DNA from: Myxococcales bacterium
GTDB lineage: Bacteria; Myxococcota_A; UBA9160; UBA4427
Direction: 5' to 3'
NCBI GenBank assembly: GCA_012959805.1
Contig: DUCN01000132.1
Location: forward strand, 1 to 53,737
Length of the DNA: 53,737 nucleotides
This document shows, piece by piece, positions 1-8,793 of this stretch. A program made the position numbers and the translations under genes. The notes under the pieces are model-generated. The model saw only the letters and a program-made list of their open reading frames with translations. It had not been told where the DNA came from and made no database searches. Each line of letters opens with the position of its first letter. Positions within the stretch are counted from its first letter, which is position 1.

Positions 1-130
1 CTCCGTACTCGGCCGATCACACCAACCCGACATCTCTACTTCGCAGAGAACCCGACTTTTCTATTTTGGGTTGACAGTAGATTCCGTGCCCAGATAGAGA
101 TCTCCGCTTTTCCCATCATCCCGTTCCGCC

Positions 131-910
131 TCAGCGTGCCAGGCGCAGCTCCGCGATCAACGACTCGATCTGTGGCGCAACGAATTCATCGGGGAACTCG
201 GCCTCGAAGCGCTGATAGACGGCCAAGGCGCGATCCGTCTCGCCGGCGGCGACCCAGCATCGCGCCGCTTCGGTCAAGGCCTCACCGCGAAGTGGATACG
301 ATTCGATGGCAGCTGCCCGTTCATAGGCCTCGGCCGCCCCAGCCGAATCGCCGCGATCTTCCGCAAGTCCAGCCAGGCGTGTCGAGGCAATCGCTTCAAC
401 CGCAAGGCCCCCGGCCGCATCCCGCGCGGATTCGAAGCTCACGACCGCATGTTCGGTCTTGCCGAGCTCGGCTTGCAGATTTCCGGCTTCGAGCCATGCC
501 AGAGCACCCGCCGACGTTCCACTGTGCTCGCGTGCAATCTCGGCAAATTTCTCCGCGTATTCGGTTCGCGCCCGCTCAGCGAGTTCGGGGTTTGCGGGTT
601 CTTCGATCTTGCCAGCGGTCACGTCTGCGCCCATTGCGAGGCGGTAATTGCCGCTGGCGATGGCCAATGCGTTGGCGGCTTCATCGCGCGCTGTCGATCC
701 GTGTTGAACGTAGAGGCCGGCTCCCGCAGCCAGCACCAGAATGATCGCGATCGATCCTAGGATCAGGGCTGCATTCTCTGCCGCCCACTCGGCGAATCGA
801 TCGCCCGATGCCTCGATGTCACGGAGCGCATCCCCGGCAGTATTTGGAGCTTTCTTTTTGGCCACTACACGATCCTTTATCTTCACGATCCCGGTTCGGG
901 ATCGATTCAT
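131..910 (-). CDS. Membrane-anchored TPR protein (YfgM/CpoB-like)
   Basis: 259 residues. A basic N-terminal tail of about 45 residues is followed by one hydrophobic helix (about residues 48-68, ALILGSIAIILVLAAGAG) and then an Ala/Glu-rich helical region with tetratricopeptide-like spacing to the end. This is the layout of YfgM-type ancillary SecYEG or periplasmic TPR proteins: an N-in single-pass anchor with the TPR region in the periplasm. It is the last gene after der, 99 bases downstream on the same strand. In many proteobacteria a yfgM-like gene also lies next to der, which supports the call. No enzymatic motif is visible, so a scaffold or chaperone role is inferred from the family. The exact partner is unknown. 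Confidence 0.72.
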   Translation of the reverse strand: MNRSRTGIVKIKDRVVAKKKAPNTAGDALRDIEASGDRFAEWAAENAALILGSIAIILVLAAGAGLYVQHGSTARDEAANALAIASGNYRLAMGADVTAGKIEEPANPELAERARTEYAEKFAEIAREHSGTSAGALAWLEAGNLQAELGKTEHAVVSFESARDAAGGLAVEAIASTRLAGLAEDRGDSAGAAEAYERAAAIESYPLRGEALTEAARCWVAAGETDRALAVYQRFEAEFPDEFVAPQIESLIAELRLAR

Positions 911-1009
911 TTTTGGTTTCGAGACGCGCTCGATTAGAGACGCCTCGGCTCATCTCAGCCCGGTTCGGCGCCCGAGTGTATCGGAGACGCTCTGTACTTC
1001 GAGGGCTCC

Positions 1010-2434
1010 CTATCGACCCCGCGGTTTCACGCCCTCGTCTCTTTCGCCATCATGACCTTGACCGCCCTTGCGGCCCTCATTTCGCGCTCGCAGAAGGACG
1101 CGAACCGGTGTTCCCTCAAAGCCGAAGCTTTCTCGCAGGCGGTTCTCGAGGAACCGAACGTACGAGGTCTGGATCGCCTTGGGGTCGCTGCAGAAGACGA
1201 CCACGACCGGAGGTCCCACTGCGACCTGGGAGGCGTAGAAGAGCTTGTTGGGCTTCCGAGCAGAGCCCTTGCTGGCCATTGACGGCGGATGCTTCTCGGA
1301 GACGTCCTGTAGCCAGCGGTTCAGGTCCGCCGTTGCGATGCGGAGCTGGCTGGACGCGGCCACCTTGCGGAGTTTCTTGAAAAGCGCACTGAGACCGGCG
1401 CCAGTCTGGGCCGAAACGGGGACGATTGGAACATCCGACATGAAGCGCAAGCCGTGGGCGATATCGGCCAGGACATCTGGCCTGTCCTCGGTCTCGACGA
1501 GATCCCATTTATTGGCCAGGACGACTGCGGCACAGCCCTGGTCTCGCATCAGCGAAGCAACCCGTGCATCCTGATCCGCAATACCCTCGGAGGCATCTAC
1601 CACCAGCAGCGCCAATTCTGCACGCTCGAGGGATCGCAACGTCATCAGCGCCCCGCCACGCTCGCCCGGCCCCTTTCGCTTGGCGATCTTGCGAATGCCA
1701 GCCGTGTCGACGAGAACGAACTCCTCACCGTCGCGCTGGATCGTGATGTCGACGGCATCGCGAGTTGTTCCGGGCACATCCGAGACGACGACGCGGTTCT
1801 CGCCTGCCAGGCGATTGGCGATCGAACTCTTGCCCACGTTAGGCCGACCGACGATCGCGATTCGCGTCGGCGAATCTTGGTCGCGCGCCTGCGTCGGCTC
1901 CTCCGCCTTTGACCACTCCTCGGGTAGGTTCTCGAGGATCTCTTCGAGCGCGTTGAATGCACCGACTCCGTGTTCCGCTGAGACCGCGAAGGTCAGGTCG
2001 ATGCCGAGACGGTAGAACTCATTCAAGCGATCCTGATGATGTCGTGGTTGGTCGATCTTGTTGACGAGCAGACCAATGGTTTTGCCCGACCGTCGAAGCG
2101 TCGAGGCGATGGCCTCGTCTTCCGGAACCAGGCCGAGCTTGCCGTCCACGATGAACAAGATGACATCGGCGCTGTCGACGGCGGACTGCGCTTGCGCCTG
2201 CACAGCGGACTCGAGACTCTCGCCATGTCGAACAGCATCGAGACCCGCCGTATCGACCAACCAGATCATGCGCCCTTCGACATCGATGCGTTCGGCGATG
2301 CGATCGCGCGTCAGGCCGGGCTGATCGGCCACCAAGGCGCGGCGATAGCCCGCATAACGATTGAAAAGCGTCGACTTTCCGACGTTCGGTCGGCCGACCA
2401 GGGCCACCATCGGTAGTCGCTCTGAGGGAGTCAT
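1010..2434 (-). CDS. der: Ribosome-associated GTPase Der (EngA)
   Basis: 474 residues with two tandem GTPase domains, the hallmark of Der, which is needed for maturation of the 50S subunit. The first G domain has GRPNVGKS (about 14-21), DTAGLD and NKID. The second has GRPNVGKSS (about 197), DTAGIRK and NKWD. A C-terminal KH-like domain of about 120 residues follows and ends in a Gly/Arg/Lys-rich tail typical of the family. All G motifs are intact. Its ATG overlaps the miaA stop by 4 bases (ATGA), indicating translational coupling inside a mutL-miaA-der operon. The length is normal for the family. Confidence 0.97.
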   Translation of the reverse strand: MTPSERLPMVALVGRPNVGKSTLFNRYAGYRRALVADQPGLTRDRIAERIDVEGRMIWLVDTAGLDAVRHGESLESAVQAQAQSAVDSADVILFIVDGKLGLVPEDEAIASTLRRSGKTIGLLVNKIDQPRHHQDRLNEFYRLGIDLTFAVSAEHGVGAFNALEEILENLPEEWSKAEEPTQARDQDSPTRIAIVGRPNVGKSSIANRLAGENRVVVSDVPGTTRDAVDITIQRDGEEFVLVDTAGIRKIAKRKGPGERGGALMTLRSLERAELALLVVDASEGIADQDARVASLMRDQGCAAVVLANKWDLVETEDRPDVLADIAHGLRFMSDVPIVPVSAQTGAGLSALFKKLRKVAASSQLRIATADLNRWLQDVSEKHPPSMASKGSARKPNKLFYASQVAVGPPVVVVFCSDPKAIQTSYVRFLENRLRESFGFEGTPVRVLLRARNEGRKGGQGHDGERDEGVKPRGR

Positions 2435-3429
2435 CGGGACACCGTCTTCAGGGCCAGGAAGCCCTCGACCCGTTCGACGACGGCTTTAGGATCCGCGGGA
2501 TCATGCCAGTGAACTTCCGGCAGGGGGCGAATCCAGGTTCGCTGTCGCCGCGCAAATCGCCGGGTATCGACTTTCATCGATTCGACCGCATTGGCCAATG
2601 TATCCGAGCCATCGACGACGGGCTGGATATGTCGATAGCCGATCGCCTGCATCGGTCGAAGATCGGCGGAGTAACCACGCTCGCGCAGATCCCGAACTTC
2701 GCGCAGTAACCCCGCTTCGATCATCGCATCCGCCCGAGTTTCGATTCGCTTTTTGAGAATTTCGCGGCCTGGGTCAATCGCAAGATGCAGGACGCGAAAG
2801 GGGCGATCGCGAAAGCCGTGGGCTTCGCGAATACTCGAGGCTCGAGTGCCTGATTGTTGATGAATTTCGAGTGCGCGCACTGTGCGCCGAACATCATTGG
2901 TATGAATTCGCTCGGCCGCTTCGGCATCGAGTTCCGCGAGGCGCCGATGCAGCCTACCCGGATCGCCCTCTTCTGCTGCGCGGGCCTGTTCCTCTTCGAG
3001 CTGTTTGCGCAAGCCAGGAATCACATTGCCCGTCTCGATCAAGCCGTCCAGAAAAGCGCGAATGTAGAGACCGGTCCCCCCGGTGAGGAAGACGATGCGG
3101 TCTCTTGCATGAATCGCCTTGGCCGCATCGCGTGCACCCTTCGCATAACGACCCGCGCTATAGGGCTCGTCCGGGTTGGCGATGTCGTAGAGATGGTGCG
3201 GAACGCGCTCGCGCTCCCGCGCGCTTGGCTTTGCGGTGCCGATGTTCATGAAGCGAAAGACCTGAACGGAATCCGCATTGACGATTTCGCCCCCGAAACG
3301 CTCCGCCAGATCTACGGCGAGCGCGGACTTTCCTGAGGCGGTTGGGCCGGTGACAACGACCACCGGCGGGCGGGTCGAGTCGGCCGATGGAGCATCGACA
3401 TTCTGGGTTTCGAGGGTCTCTTCGGTCAT
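2431..3429 (-). CDS. miaA: tRNA dimethylallyltransferase MiaA
   Basis: About 332 residues from the chosen start. MiaA transfers a dimethylallyl group to A37 of tRNAs that read codons beginning with U. The P-loop GPTASGKSALA lies near the N-terminus, followed by the NADSVQVFR segment and the family motifs GGTGLYIRA and MQAIGYRH. The frame extends upstream to a GTG at 3474 that would overlap the mutL stop by 32 bases. The ATG at 3429, 13 bases after that stop, starts a short unconserved leader before PPVVVVTGPTASGKS and seems more likely. It overlaps der by 4 bases downstream. In E. coli mutL-miaA is followed by hfq; here der takes that place. Confidence 0.95.
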   Translation of the reverse strand: MTEETLETQNVDAPSADSTRPPVVVVTGPTASGKSALAVDLAERFGGEIVNADSVQVFRFMNIGTAKPSARERERVPHHLYDIANPDEPYSAGRYAKGARDAAKAIHARDRIVFLTGGTGLYIRAFLDGLIETGNVIPGLRKQLEEEQARAAEEGDPGRLHRRLAELDAEAAERIHTNDVRRTVRALEIHQQSGTRASSIREAHGFRDRPFRVLHLAIDPGREILKKRIETRADAMIEAGLLREVRDLRERGYSADLRPMQAIGYRHIQPVVDGSDTLANAVESMKVDTRRFARRQRTWIRPLPEVHWHDPADPKAVVERVEGFLALKTVSR

Positions 3430-3442
3430 GGGGCGGCGGAGG

Positions 3443-5347
3443 CTAGCGGCGCCGGAAGCGAAGTTCGAGGTCACTGTGTGGGATCAAAATCGCCACTGGT
3501 CGACCGTGTGGACAGGTCGGGGCCCAGGGAATCGTATCGAGACCCGAAACGATGGCGCGCTGTTCGGCCTCTGGGAGTCGATCTCCGAAGCGTCGGGCAC
3601 TGTGGCAGGCCAGCGTGGCGAAGAGTCGATCGAGGCGTGGCAGCCAGCGTATGGCGCTGGCATCGGATTCTCCATCTCGATCCACTTCTTCGAGCGCTGC
3701 CGCCAACTCGGTGACCAGCCCGGCGGCCTCCTGCCCCGCCAGCTCGGCGGGGATCGCACGACAGAGCACGGCGCCCTCGCCGAAGACTTCGATCTCAAAG
3801 CCGAGTCGCTCGATCTGCTCCTCGGACTCCTCGATTGCCGCAAGACTCGTGGGCGTCAGTGCCACGGTCTCCGGGATGAGAAGCCCCTGCCGAGCCACCC
3901 CGGTTTCCAGCCATTGCTTGCGCAATCCTTCGTAGAGAATTCGCTCGTGTGCCGCGTGTTGGTCGATGACGATCAGGCCGTCATCGGTTTCGGCGAGCAG
4001 ATAACTCGCACGCAGCTGCCCGAGCAGCGGCAGATCTCCAAAGGACGGAACCGGCGGTCGCACCTTTTCCGGCGCGTCTGCATCTTGATCCGCGACCTGA
4101 TCCGGGATTTCGGTGCCCCGCGCGAATACCCAATCGTCGGTGCCGGATTCTTGACCTGATGCAGAATCGAATGATCGGACCGAGGAGTTCGTCTCAAAGC
4201 CCGGCAAGGACGACGGACCCAAGATCCCTGCGGTACCGGCCATCGAGTGTTCGTCGACGGGTTGACCTCCCTGCGTGACTCGACCGGTCGGCGGCTGCAT
4301 GCCGCCCAGCCAGCGTCGCGAGGACATCGCGTCTCTCACCGCGTGCCTGATCGCTCCGTGGATGGCCTGCGGGTCGGAGAAGCGAACTTCCCATTTCGCG
4401 GGGTGGACGTTGACGTCCACGGTTCCCGGCGGGACTTCGAGAAAGACGACGCCGATGGGAAAGCGGCCGCGCGGGAGCAGATCCCGATACGCCTCGATCA
4501 ATGCATGTCGCAGGAGTCGATCGCGAACCGGTCGACCATTCACGAAGAGGTAGAGCGCCTGTCCATTGGCGCGCGTTCGCTCTGGGGTCGAGATGAAGGC
4601 ATGCACATGGCAGGCGGTAAAGTCCTGATCGACTTCTAGGAGCGACGCGGCGTCGTCGTCGGACAGGATGGCCGCGATGCGATCGCGTGGATCACTGCAG
4701 GCGGGCCAGATCATCGCCATCCGATCGTCGCGCTGCGCCTCAACGTGTATGTCGGGACGCACCATGGCCAGGCGTGCAAGCCAGTCCGTGATGTGCCCCC
4801 ATTCGGTACCCGGTCGCTTCAGGAATTTTCTGCGCGCGGGAACGGATTCAAAAAGGTCGGCCACTTCGATGCGTGTCCCGACGGGTCCACCGGCCTCGCC
4901 TTCGCGAAGAACCTTGCCCGCCTCAGAGCGAATCTCATAACCAACATTTGCTCCGCGAACCCGACTCAGGATGCGAAAGCGAGAAACGGATGCAATCGCG
5001 GGCAGCGCCTCACCTCGAAATCCAAAGCTCGAGATGCGCATCAGATCGGCTGCCTTCGAGAGCTTGCTAGTGGCATGTCTCTGTAGCGCCATTGGCAATT
5101 CCGTCGGAGACATCCCGATCCCGTCGTCGGTCACCGAGATCAGCGCGGCTCCGCCATCTCGGACCTCGACCCGAATCTTCTCGGCCCCCGCATCGAGACT
5201 GTTTTCGACCAGCTCCTTGACGACCGAGGCCGGACGCTCCACGACCTCCCCCGCAGCGATCTGGTCGACCAGCGCATCGGACAAGAGCCGAATCCGGCCT
5301 TTTTCTGTTAGATCACTCAAGAGTTCACCCGCAGGGACACATCCCAC
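3443..5347 (-). CDS. mutL: DNA mismatch repair protein MutL (endonuclease type)
   Basis: Up to 634 residues. The N-terminal GHKL ATPase has VENSLDAGA, DDGIGM and GFRGEAL. After an acidic, poorly conserved linker (about 340-430), the C-terminal dimerisation domain carries the metal-binding nuclease motif DQHAAHERILYE (about 462-473) and CPHGRP (about 612). These mark a MutL with its own nicking activity, as in bacteria lacking MutH. The frame opens at a GTG (5347). A TTG about nine codons later (LSDLTEKGRI) is an equally plausible start because the conserved region begins right after it. The gene heads the mutL-miaA-der operon and diverges from the activator-like gene at 5548. Confidence 0.96.
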   Translation of the reverse strand: MGCVPAGELLSDLTEKGRIRLLSDALVDQIAAGEVVERPASVVKELVENSLDAGAEKIRVEVRDGGAALISVTDDGIGMSPTELPMALQRHATSKLSKAADLMRISSFGFRGEALPAIASVSRFRILSRVRGANVGYEIRSEAGKVLREGEAGGPVGTRIEVADLFESVPARRKFLKRPGTEWGHITDWLARLAMVRPDIHVEAQRDDRMAMIWPACSDPRDRIAAILSDDDAASLLEVDQDFTACHVHAFISTPERTRANGQALYLFVNGRPVRDRLLRHALIEAYRDLLPRGRFPIGVVFLEVPPGTVDVNVHPAKWEVRFSDPQAIHGAIRHAVRDAMSSRRWLGGMQPPTGRVTQGGQPVDEHSMAGTAGILGPSSLPGFETNSSVRSFDSASGQESGTDDWVFARGTEIPDQVADQDADAPEKVRPPVPSFGDLPLLGQLRASYLLAETDDGLIVIDQHAAHERILYEGLRKQWLETGVARQGLLIPETVALTPTSLAAIEESEEQIERLGFEIEVFGEGAVLCRAIPAELAGQEAAGLVTELAAALEEVDRDGESDASAIRWLPRLDRLFATLACHSARRFGDRLPEAEQRAIVSGLDTIPWAPTCPHGRPVAILIPHSDLELRFRRR

Positions 5348-5482
5348 TTCAAAGGTGACACAGGAACCCCTGAACCGAAATCATTGTTGTTCTATGAAGC
5401 CCAGTCGGAGTAGAATAGGCCTGTTTGAGAGCCCAAATCGCCGACGAAGAGCATCTGAAACGCAATTGATTCGCAAAAGTCA

Positions 5483-5511
5483 TTGACAAATGTGCGGAAT
5501 CCCAATATTTC
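5483..5511 (+). promoter_or_regulatory. Candidate sigma70-type promoter for the activator-like gene
   Basis: A perfect TTGACA (5483-5488) is followed by a 17-base spacer and TATTTC (5506-5511), which matches only three of six -10 positions. It lies 36 bases before the ATG at 5548, in an AT-richer stretch between the divergent mutL and activator-like genes. A GGGGG-containing ribosome binding site lies between it and the ATG. The -35 is strong and the -10 weak, so this is a candidate only. Confidence 0.35.
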
Positions 5512-5547
5512 TAGAGTAGTCGCGATTTTACCTGGGGGCTTTGTGCC

Positions 5548-6579
5548 ATGACAGAGCAGCATTCACAGATAGGCTCACAACGTGTTTCGGTGAGTGAGGG
5601 TGCAAATGCCCTCACTACCGCCGGTGCGGGAGGAGTTGAAACCACAGCATCAGACCTGGAGCGTGACCGCGCAACAGGGTACGTGGGTGCAGCCGGCCAG
5701 GCAATCGGTCGACGTCGAAACGACCGCATCGTGGCTGCGAGCGCGCCGATGCAGTCCGTCGTTGATCAAGCGAGTGCCATCGCACGGTCGACGGACGCCG
5801 TTCTTCTGATCGGACCGAGCGGCAGTGGTCGCAAACATGTTGCTCGAGCGATTCACCAGTGGAGCGCTCGTGCCGCCGGACCGCTTGTAGAGCTGAGCAT
5901 TCTCGGGTTGGCGGAAGCAGACCAGCTGCGCGAACTCTATGGAGACGGAACGACTGGTTCCGGTGGAGCCTTCGGTCGAGCCGAAGGTGGGACCCTGCTG
6001 ATCGAAGCAGCGGACCAATTGAGCCCCGCCACTTTCGCGCGTCTTGGCAAAACGATTCGCGAAGCGGCCGCAACCCCGTTTCGTGCACGGGTGTTGGCCA
6101 CACTCTCAACCGGCGCAGGCGCCGTGGACTTCTCGGCGATTCCCGGGCAGCGAATTCAAATTGCCGGACTCTCGGATCGAAGCGAAGACATCCTGCCATT
6201 GGCTGCTCACTTTCTCGCTGAATTTGGCGCAGCCGAATCGGTTGAGATCGTCGGCTTCAGCTTGGATGCGCGTCGTTGGTTGGTCGAGGAGCCCTGGAGC
6301 GGCAATGTTCGCGAGCTTCGCGAGCGAATCCGTCAGGCCATTCGCCTTGCTGGGCAAGGCGCAATTTCCGCCGAGGCACTCATGCTCTCGACCGAAGGCG
6401 ACGATGTGGCGTCCTTCAAGGACGCCAAACGGGCCTTCGAGACGCGTTACGTCGAAGGATTGCTCCGGCGCTGTTCTGGCAATATCAGCCGCGCTGCGCG
6501 CATGGCCAAGAAGGACCGCAAGGACTTCTACGACGTCATTCGGCGAACGGGCGTCGATCCGGGCCACTTCCGCGGCTAA
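5548..6579 (+). CDS. Degenerate sigma54-activator-like AAA+ protein with Fis-type HTH
   Basis: 343 residues. The order matches a bacterial enhancer-binding protein without its receiver: an unconserved N-terminus of about 60 residues, an AAA+ domain (about 62-285) and a Fis-like helix-turn-helix at the C-terminus (NISRAARMAKKDRKDFYD, about 315-332). The catalytic motifs have changed. Walker A reads GPSGSGRK, with Arg at the usual Lys. The Walker B region reads GGTLLIEAAD where GGTLFLDE is expected. The GAFTGA loop that contacts sigma54 is absent, replaced by a short GTTGSGGAFGR stretch. The sensor-2 helix NVRELRERIRQAI is kept. The frame is open and coding-like, so it is probably an expressed DNA-binding regulator without ATPase or sigma54 activity. 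That last step is inference. Confidence 0.8.
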   Translation: MTEQHSQIGSQRVSVSEGANALTTAGAGGVETTASDLERDRATGYVGAAGQAIGRRRNDRIVAASAPMQSVVDQASAIARSTDAVLLIGPSGSGRKHVARAIHQWSARAAGPLVELSILGLAEADQLRELYGDGTTGSGGAFGRAEGGTLLIEAADQLSPATFARLGKTIREAAATPFRARVLATLSTGAGAVDFSAIPGQRIQIAGLSDRSEDILPLAAHFLAEFGAAESVEIVGFSLDARRWLVEEPWSGNVRELRERIRQAIRLAGQGAISAEALMLSTEGDDVASFKDAKRAFETRYVEGLLRRCSGNISRAARMAKKDRKDFYDVIRRTGVDPGHFRG

Positions 6580-6610
6580 GCCGAACACCGGTCAAACGGA
6601 TTCTCCAGCC

Positions 6611-7453
6611 AATGTCGGCAACGCTGCCGTCGTTCGCGTTGGCATCGTTCAAGTCTGCTCGAACGATAACCTGAACGCGAACCTTGAGAACGCTGAGAAA
6701 GGCGTCCTCGAAGCGGCCGCACGCGGCGCCAGTTTCATCGCACTCCCCGAGAATTTTGCGTATATGCGTCGCGAAGGCACGGCCTTCCCCTGTGCGCAGC
6801 AACCCGATGGTGAAATCCTGAAGGCACTCTCGGAGTGGTCGCTTCGCCACCGCGTCTGGCTGCTTGGTGGGACCTTTCCCGAAGCAATCGAAGGCGACTC
6901 TAGGGTGTACAACACGAGCGTGCTGTTCTCGCCCGACGGCGAACTTGTGGCGCGGTACCGAAAAATTCATCTCTTCGACGCATCGCTTGGACCCGACGGT
7001 TCGGACAGCTACCGCGAGTCCACACATTTCAAACCCGGCGATGAAATTGCGAGCGCGGAAACACCTTTCGGCGTTGTCGGCCTGTCAGTTTGTTACGACT
7101 TGCGTTTTCCAGAGCTGTATCGCGCCTTGGTGGAACGCGAGGCCCGCTGGCTCATGGTTCCGAGCGCATTCGCACGTGAAACCGGCAAGGACCATTGGGA
7201 GGTCTTGTTACGAGCTCGTGCGATCGAGAGTCAATGCTTCGTCGTCGCACCCGCACAGTGCGGGCACCACAGCGCCGACCGATCGAGTTATGGCCGGTCC
7301 CTGATCATTGATCCATGGGGTCTGGTCGTCGCTCAGGCCGCCGACGAACCTTGTGTGTTGGTCGCAGACTGTCGCACTCAAGACATCGACCGAGTGCGAG
7401 GTGCAATCCCCGCTCTCAGCCACCGTCGCTTGCCCTCCGCTACGGCGATCTGA
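6611..7453 (+). CDS. Carbon-nitrogen hydrolase (nitrilase superfamily, Nit-like)
   Basis: About 280 residues of nitrilase-fold amidohydrolase, beginning near VRVGIVQVCS. The catalytic triad is visible: Glu in ALPENFAYM, Lys in YRKIHLFD, and Cys in SVCYDLRFPELYRAL. The CYDLRFPELYR motif resembles Nit1/Nit2-type omega-amidases such as deaminated-glutathione amidase, but the substrate is not certain. The start is a problem: no ATG, GTG or TTG lies in this frame between an ATG at 6404, deep inside the upstream gene, and the conserved beginning. An ATG at 6612 is in a different frame. Either a rare start is used or one base is missing near 6612-6640. The feature start given is the codon at 6611, chosen arbitrarily. 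The stop TGA at 7451-7453 is clear. Confidence 0.85.
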   Translation, partial: NVGNAAVVRVGIVQVCSNDNLNANLENAEKGVLEAAARGASFIALPENFAYMRREGTAFPCAQQPDGEILKALSEWSLRHRVWLLGGTFPEAIEGDSRVYNTSVLFSPDGELVARYRKIHLFDASLGPDGSDSYRESTHFKPGDEIASAETPFGVVGLSVCYDLRFPELYRALVEREARWLMVPSAFARETGKDHWEVLLRARAIESQCFVVAPAQCGHHSADRSSYGRSLIIDPWGLVVAQAADEPCVLVADCRTQDIDRVRGAIPALSHRRLPSATAI

Positions 7454-7607
7454 AGTCCCATTCGACGCCACCAACCAAGCCGACTGTGCACTCAAGGCGC
7501 TCGAGGAGCATGCCGATATCCAGGAATAGCGGTTCAAGCGAGGTTCGCGATTTCTGGTCGGAAACGCCGTGACACATCAATGAATTTGATGGAAGGATGG
7601 TTCTGGG

Positions 7608-7928
7608 ATGGATGACGTCGACGAGACACTCTGCGGTCGATTAGAGATCTTAAATGGAGGCTTCGAGGGCATGACCTACGACCTCTCAGCCGAGGAAGTC
7701 GTCGTCGGCCGCAACCCGACGACCGATATCACGCTGCTCGATGAGGGCATCAGCCGCGAACATGCGCTGGTTCTCTACGACGATGAAACGCCGGGCTATG
7801 TGATTGAAGACTTGCAATCGACCAACGGCACCAAGGTCAACGGCAAACGTGTGCGATCCGCTTGTCTGGTCGAAGGCGATCAGATCCAAGTTGGCGAAAC
7901 ACTTTTCCGATTTAGTCTGATCAAATAA
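7608..7928 (+). CDS. FHA-domain protein
   Basis: 106 residues, essentially a single forkhead-associated domain that binds phosphothreonine peptides. The fold's conserved residues are present: VVVGRNP (the GR loop), GISREHA (S-x-x-H) and QSTNGTKVNGKRV (N-G). A good ribosome binding site, GGAAGG, lies upstream of ATG 7608. No signal peptide or membrane helix is seen, so it should be cytosolic. The remnant of an ExeA/GspA-type ATPase lies directly downstream. FHA proteins are found near such ATPases in some secretion loci, so this gene may have lost its partner. No Ser/Thr kinase is encoded in the window. Confidence 0.9.
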   Translation: MDDVDETLCGRLEILNGGFEGMTYDLSAEEVVVGRNPTTDITLLDEGISREHALVLYDDETPGYVIEDLQSTNGTKVNGKRVRSACLVEGDQIQVGETLFRFSLIK

Positions 7929-7957
7929 GCAATCCCAACTCTCGCTTGCGCACCCCC

Positions 7958-8415
7958 CTTACGGCCCAGAATCTCGACGCGGTGACCCTCGAAGAGATCC
8001 GCCTGCTTTCGAACCTCAAAACGGACACCGCCACGCTGATGCAAATCGTGCTCACGGGTCAGCCGGAGCTGATTAGGAAACTGGCCAGCCCCGCGCTGCG
8101 CCAACTGCGACAGCGGATCGCCATCGAGCATCACATGGAGCCGCTCACGCAGGAGCAGGTTCATCCCGACCTCGCCCATCGAATCGATGTGGCGGACGAT
8201 ACGATGAAATTTTCGCGCCCGGCGTCGAATCCGTCTTCTATTGGTTCTCACAGGGATGCCCGCGGCTGATCAGCCTACTCGCCGATCGAGTCCTGCTCAC
8301 CGCGTACTCCAAGCAGATTGCGCCGATCTCAGCCGACTTCGTCGAAGTCGAGGCGAAGACGATGGGCGCTAGCCGCGCGGCCGGTCTCGCGAGCGATTTG
8401 AACCTGAATCAATAA
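7958..8415 (+). pseudogene. 3' remnant of an ExeA/GspA-type AAA ATPase gene
   Basis: Translation in one frame from about 7961 gives AQNLDAVTLEEIRLLSNL, then IVLTGQPELIRKLA and LRQLRQRIAIEHHMEPL, which are characteristic of the region just after Walker B in ExeA/GspA secretion ATPases. At about 8205-8213 the similarity moves to another frame (FAPGVESVFYWFSQGCPRL, then ISLLADRVLLTAYSK), again family-like, and ends at TAA 8413-8415. The Walker A half is missing entirely: the fragment begins about 30 bases after the FHA stop. It is therefore 5'-truncated and frameshifted. An intact relative of the same family lies at 40775-41731. Confidence 0.8.
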
Positions 8416-8515
8416 GTCCTTTGCCCGGACAACGCCTCACACGCCATAGTAGGCCGCCCCATCGCCGGACTGGCGGCGAGGCACAACCAACGTGACGCGC
8501 ATGTCGACGAATCTC

Positions 8516-8719
8516 TTAGAAGAGCGTGTAGATGAACGGTGCTGCGGCGGTGCCACCTAGGAGCACCAGGAGGCCGAGTCCCAAGATCGCGACAACGATT
8601 GGAGCCAGCCACCACTTCTTGTTCTCTTTGAGAAAATCCGTGAACTCGCCCGCCAGACTAGTCCGGTCGCCCGACGCTTGTGCGGCGAAGTCATTATCAG
8701 AGTTTTCGTTGTCAGCCAT
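8516..8719 (-). CDS. DUF5989-family small membrane protein (SxtK-like)
   Basis: 67 residues. A polar N-terminus is followed by SLAGEFTDFLKENKKWWLAP and one transmembrane helix rich in Val, Leu and Gly that ends close to the C-terminus. The motif LKENKKWWLAPI before a single helix is typical of DUF5989 proteins, which accompany carbamoyltransferases in many bacteria. It lies 74 bases downstream of the SxtJ-like gene on the same strand. Position and size match sxtK in the cyanobacterial saxitoxin cluster. The function is unknown. Confidence 0.8.
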   Translation of the reverse strand: MADNENSDNDFAAQASGDRTSLAGEFTDFLKENKKWWLAPIVVAILGLGLLVLLGGTAAAPFIYTLF

Positions 8720-8793
8720 GGTCTGGGTCTCCGGCGAAAGCTTTGCTTTCGTGTGAATTATTAACTTCTCAGGTCTTGAACCCCCGCGCCAGT

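Noticed and set aside
71..99. TTGACA at 71-76 as a plus-strand promoter at the left edge
   Set aside because: No acceptable -10 at the right distance and no plus-strand gene downstream; the stretch 1-130 shows nothing else.
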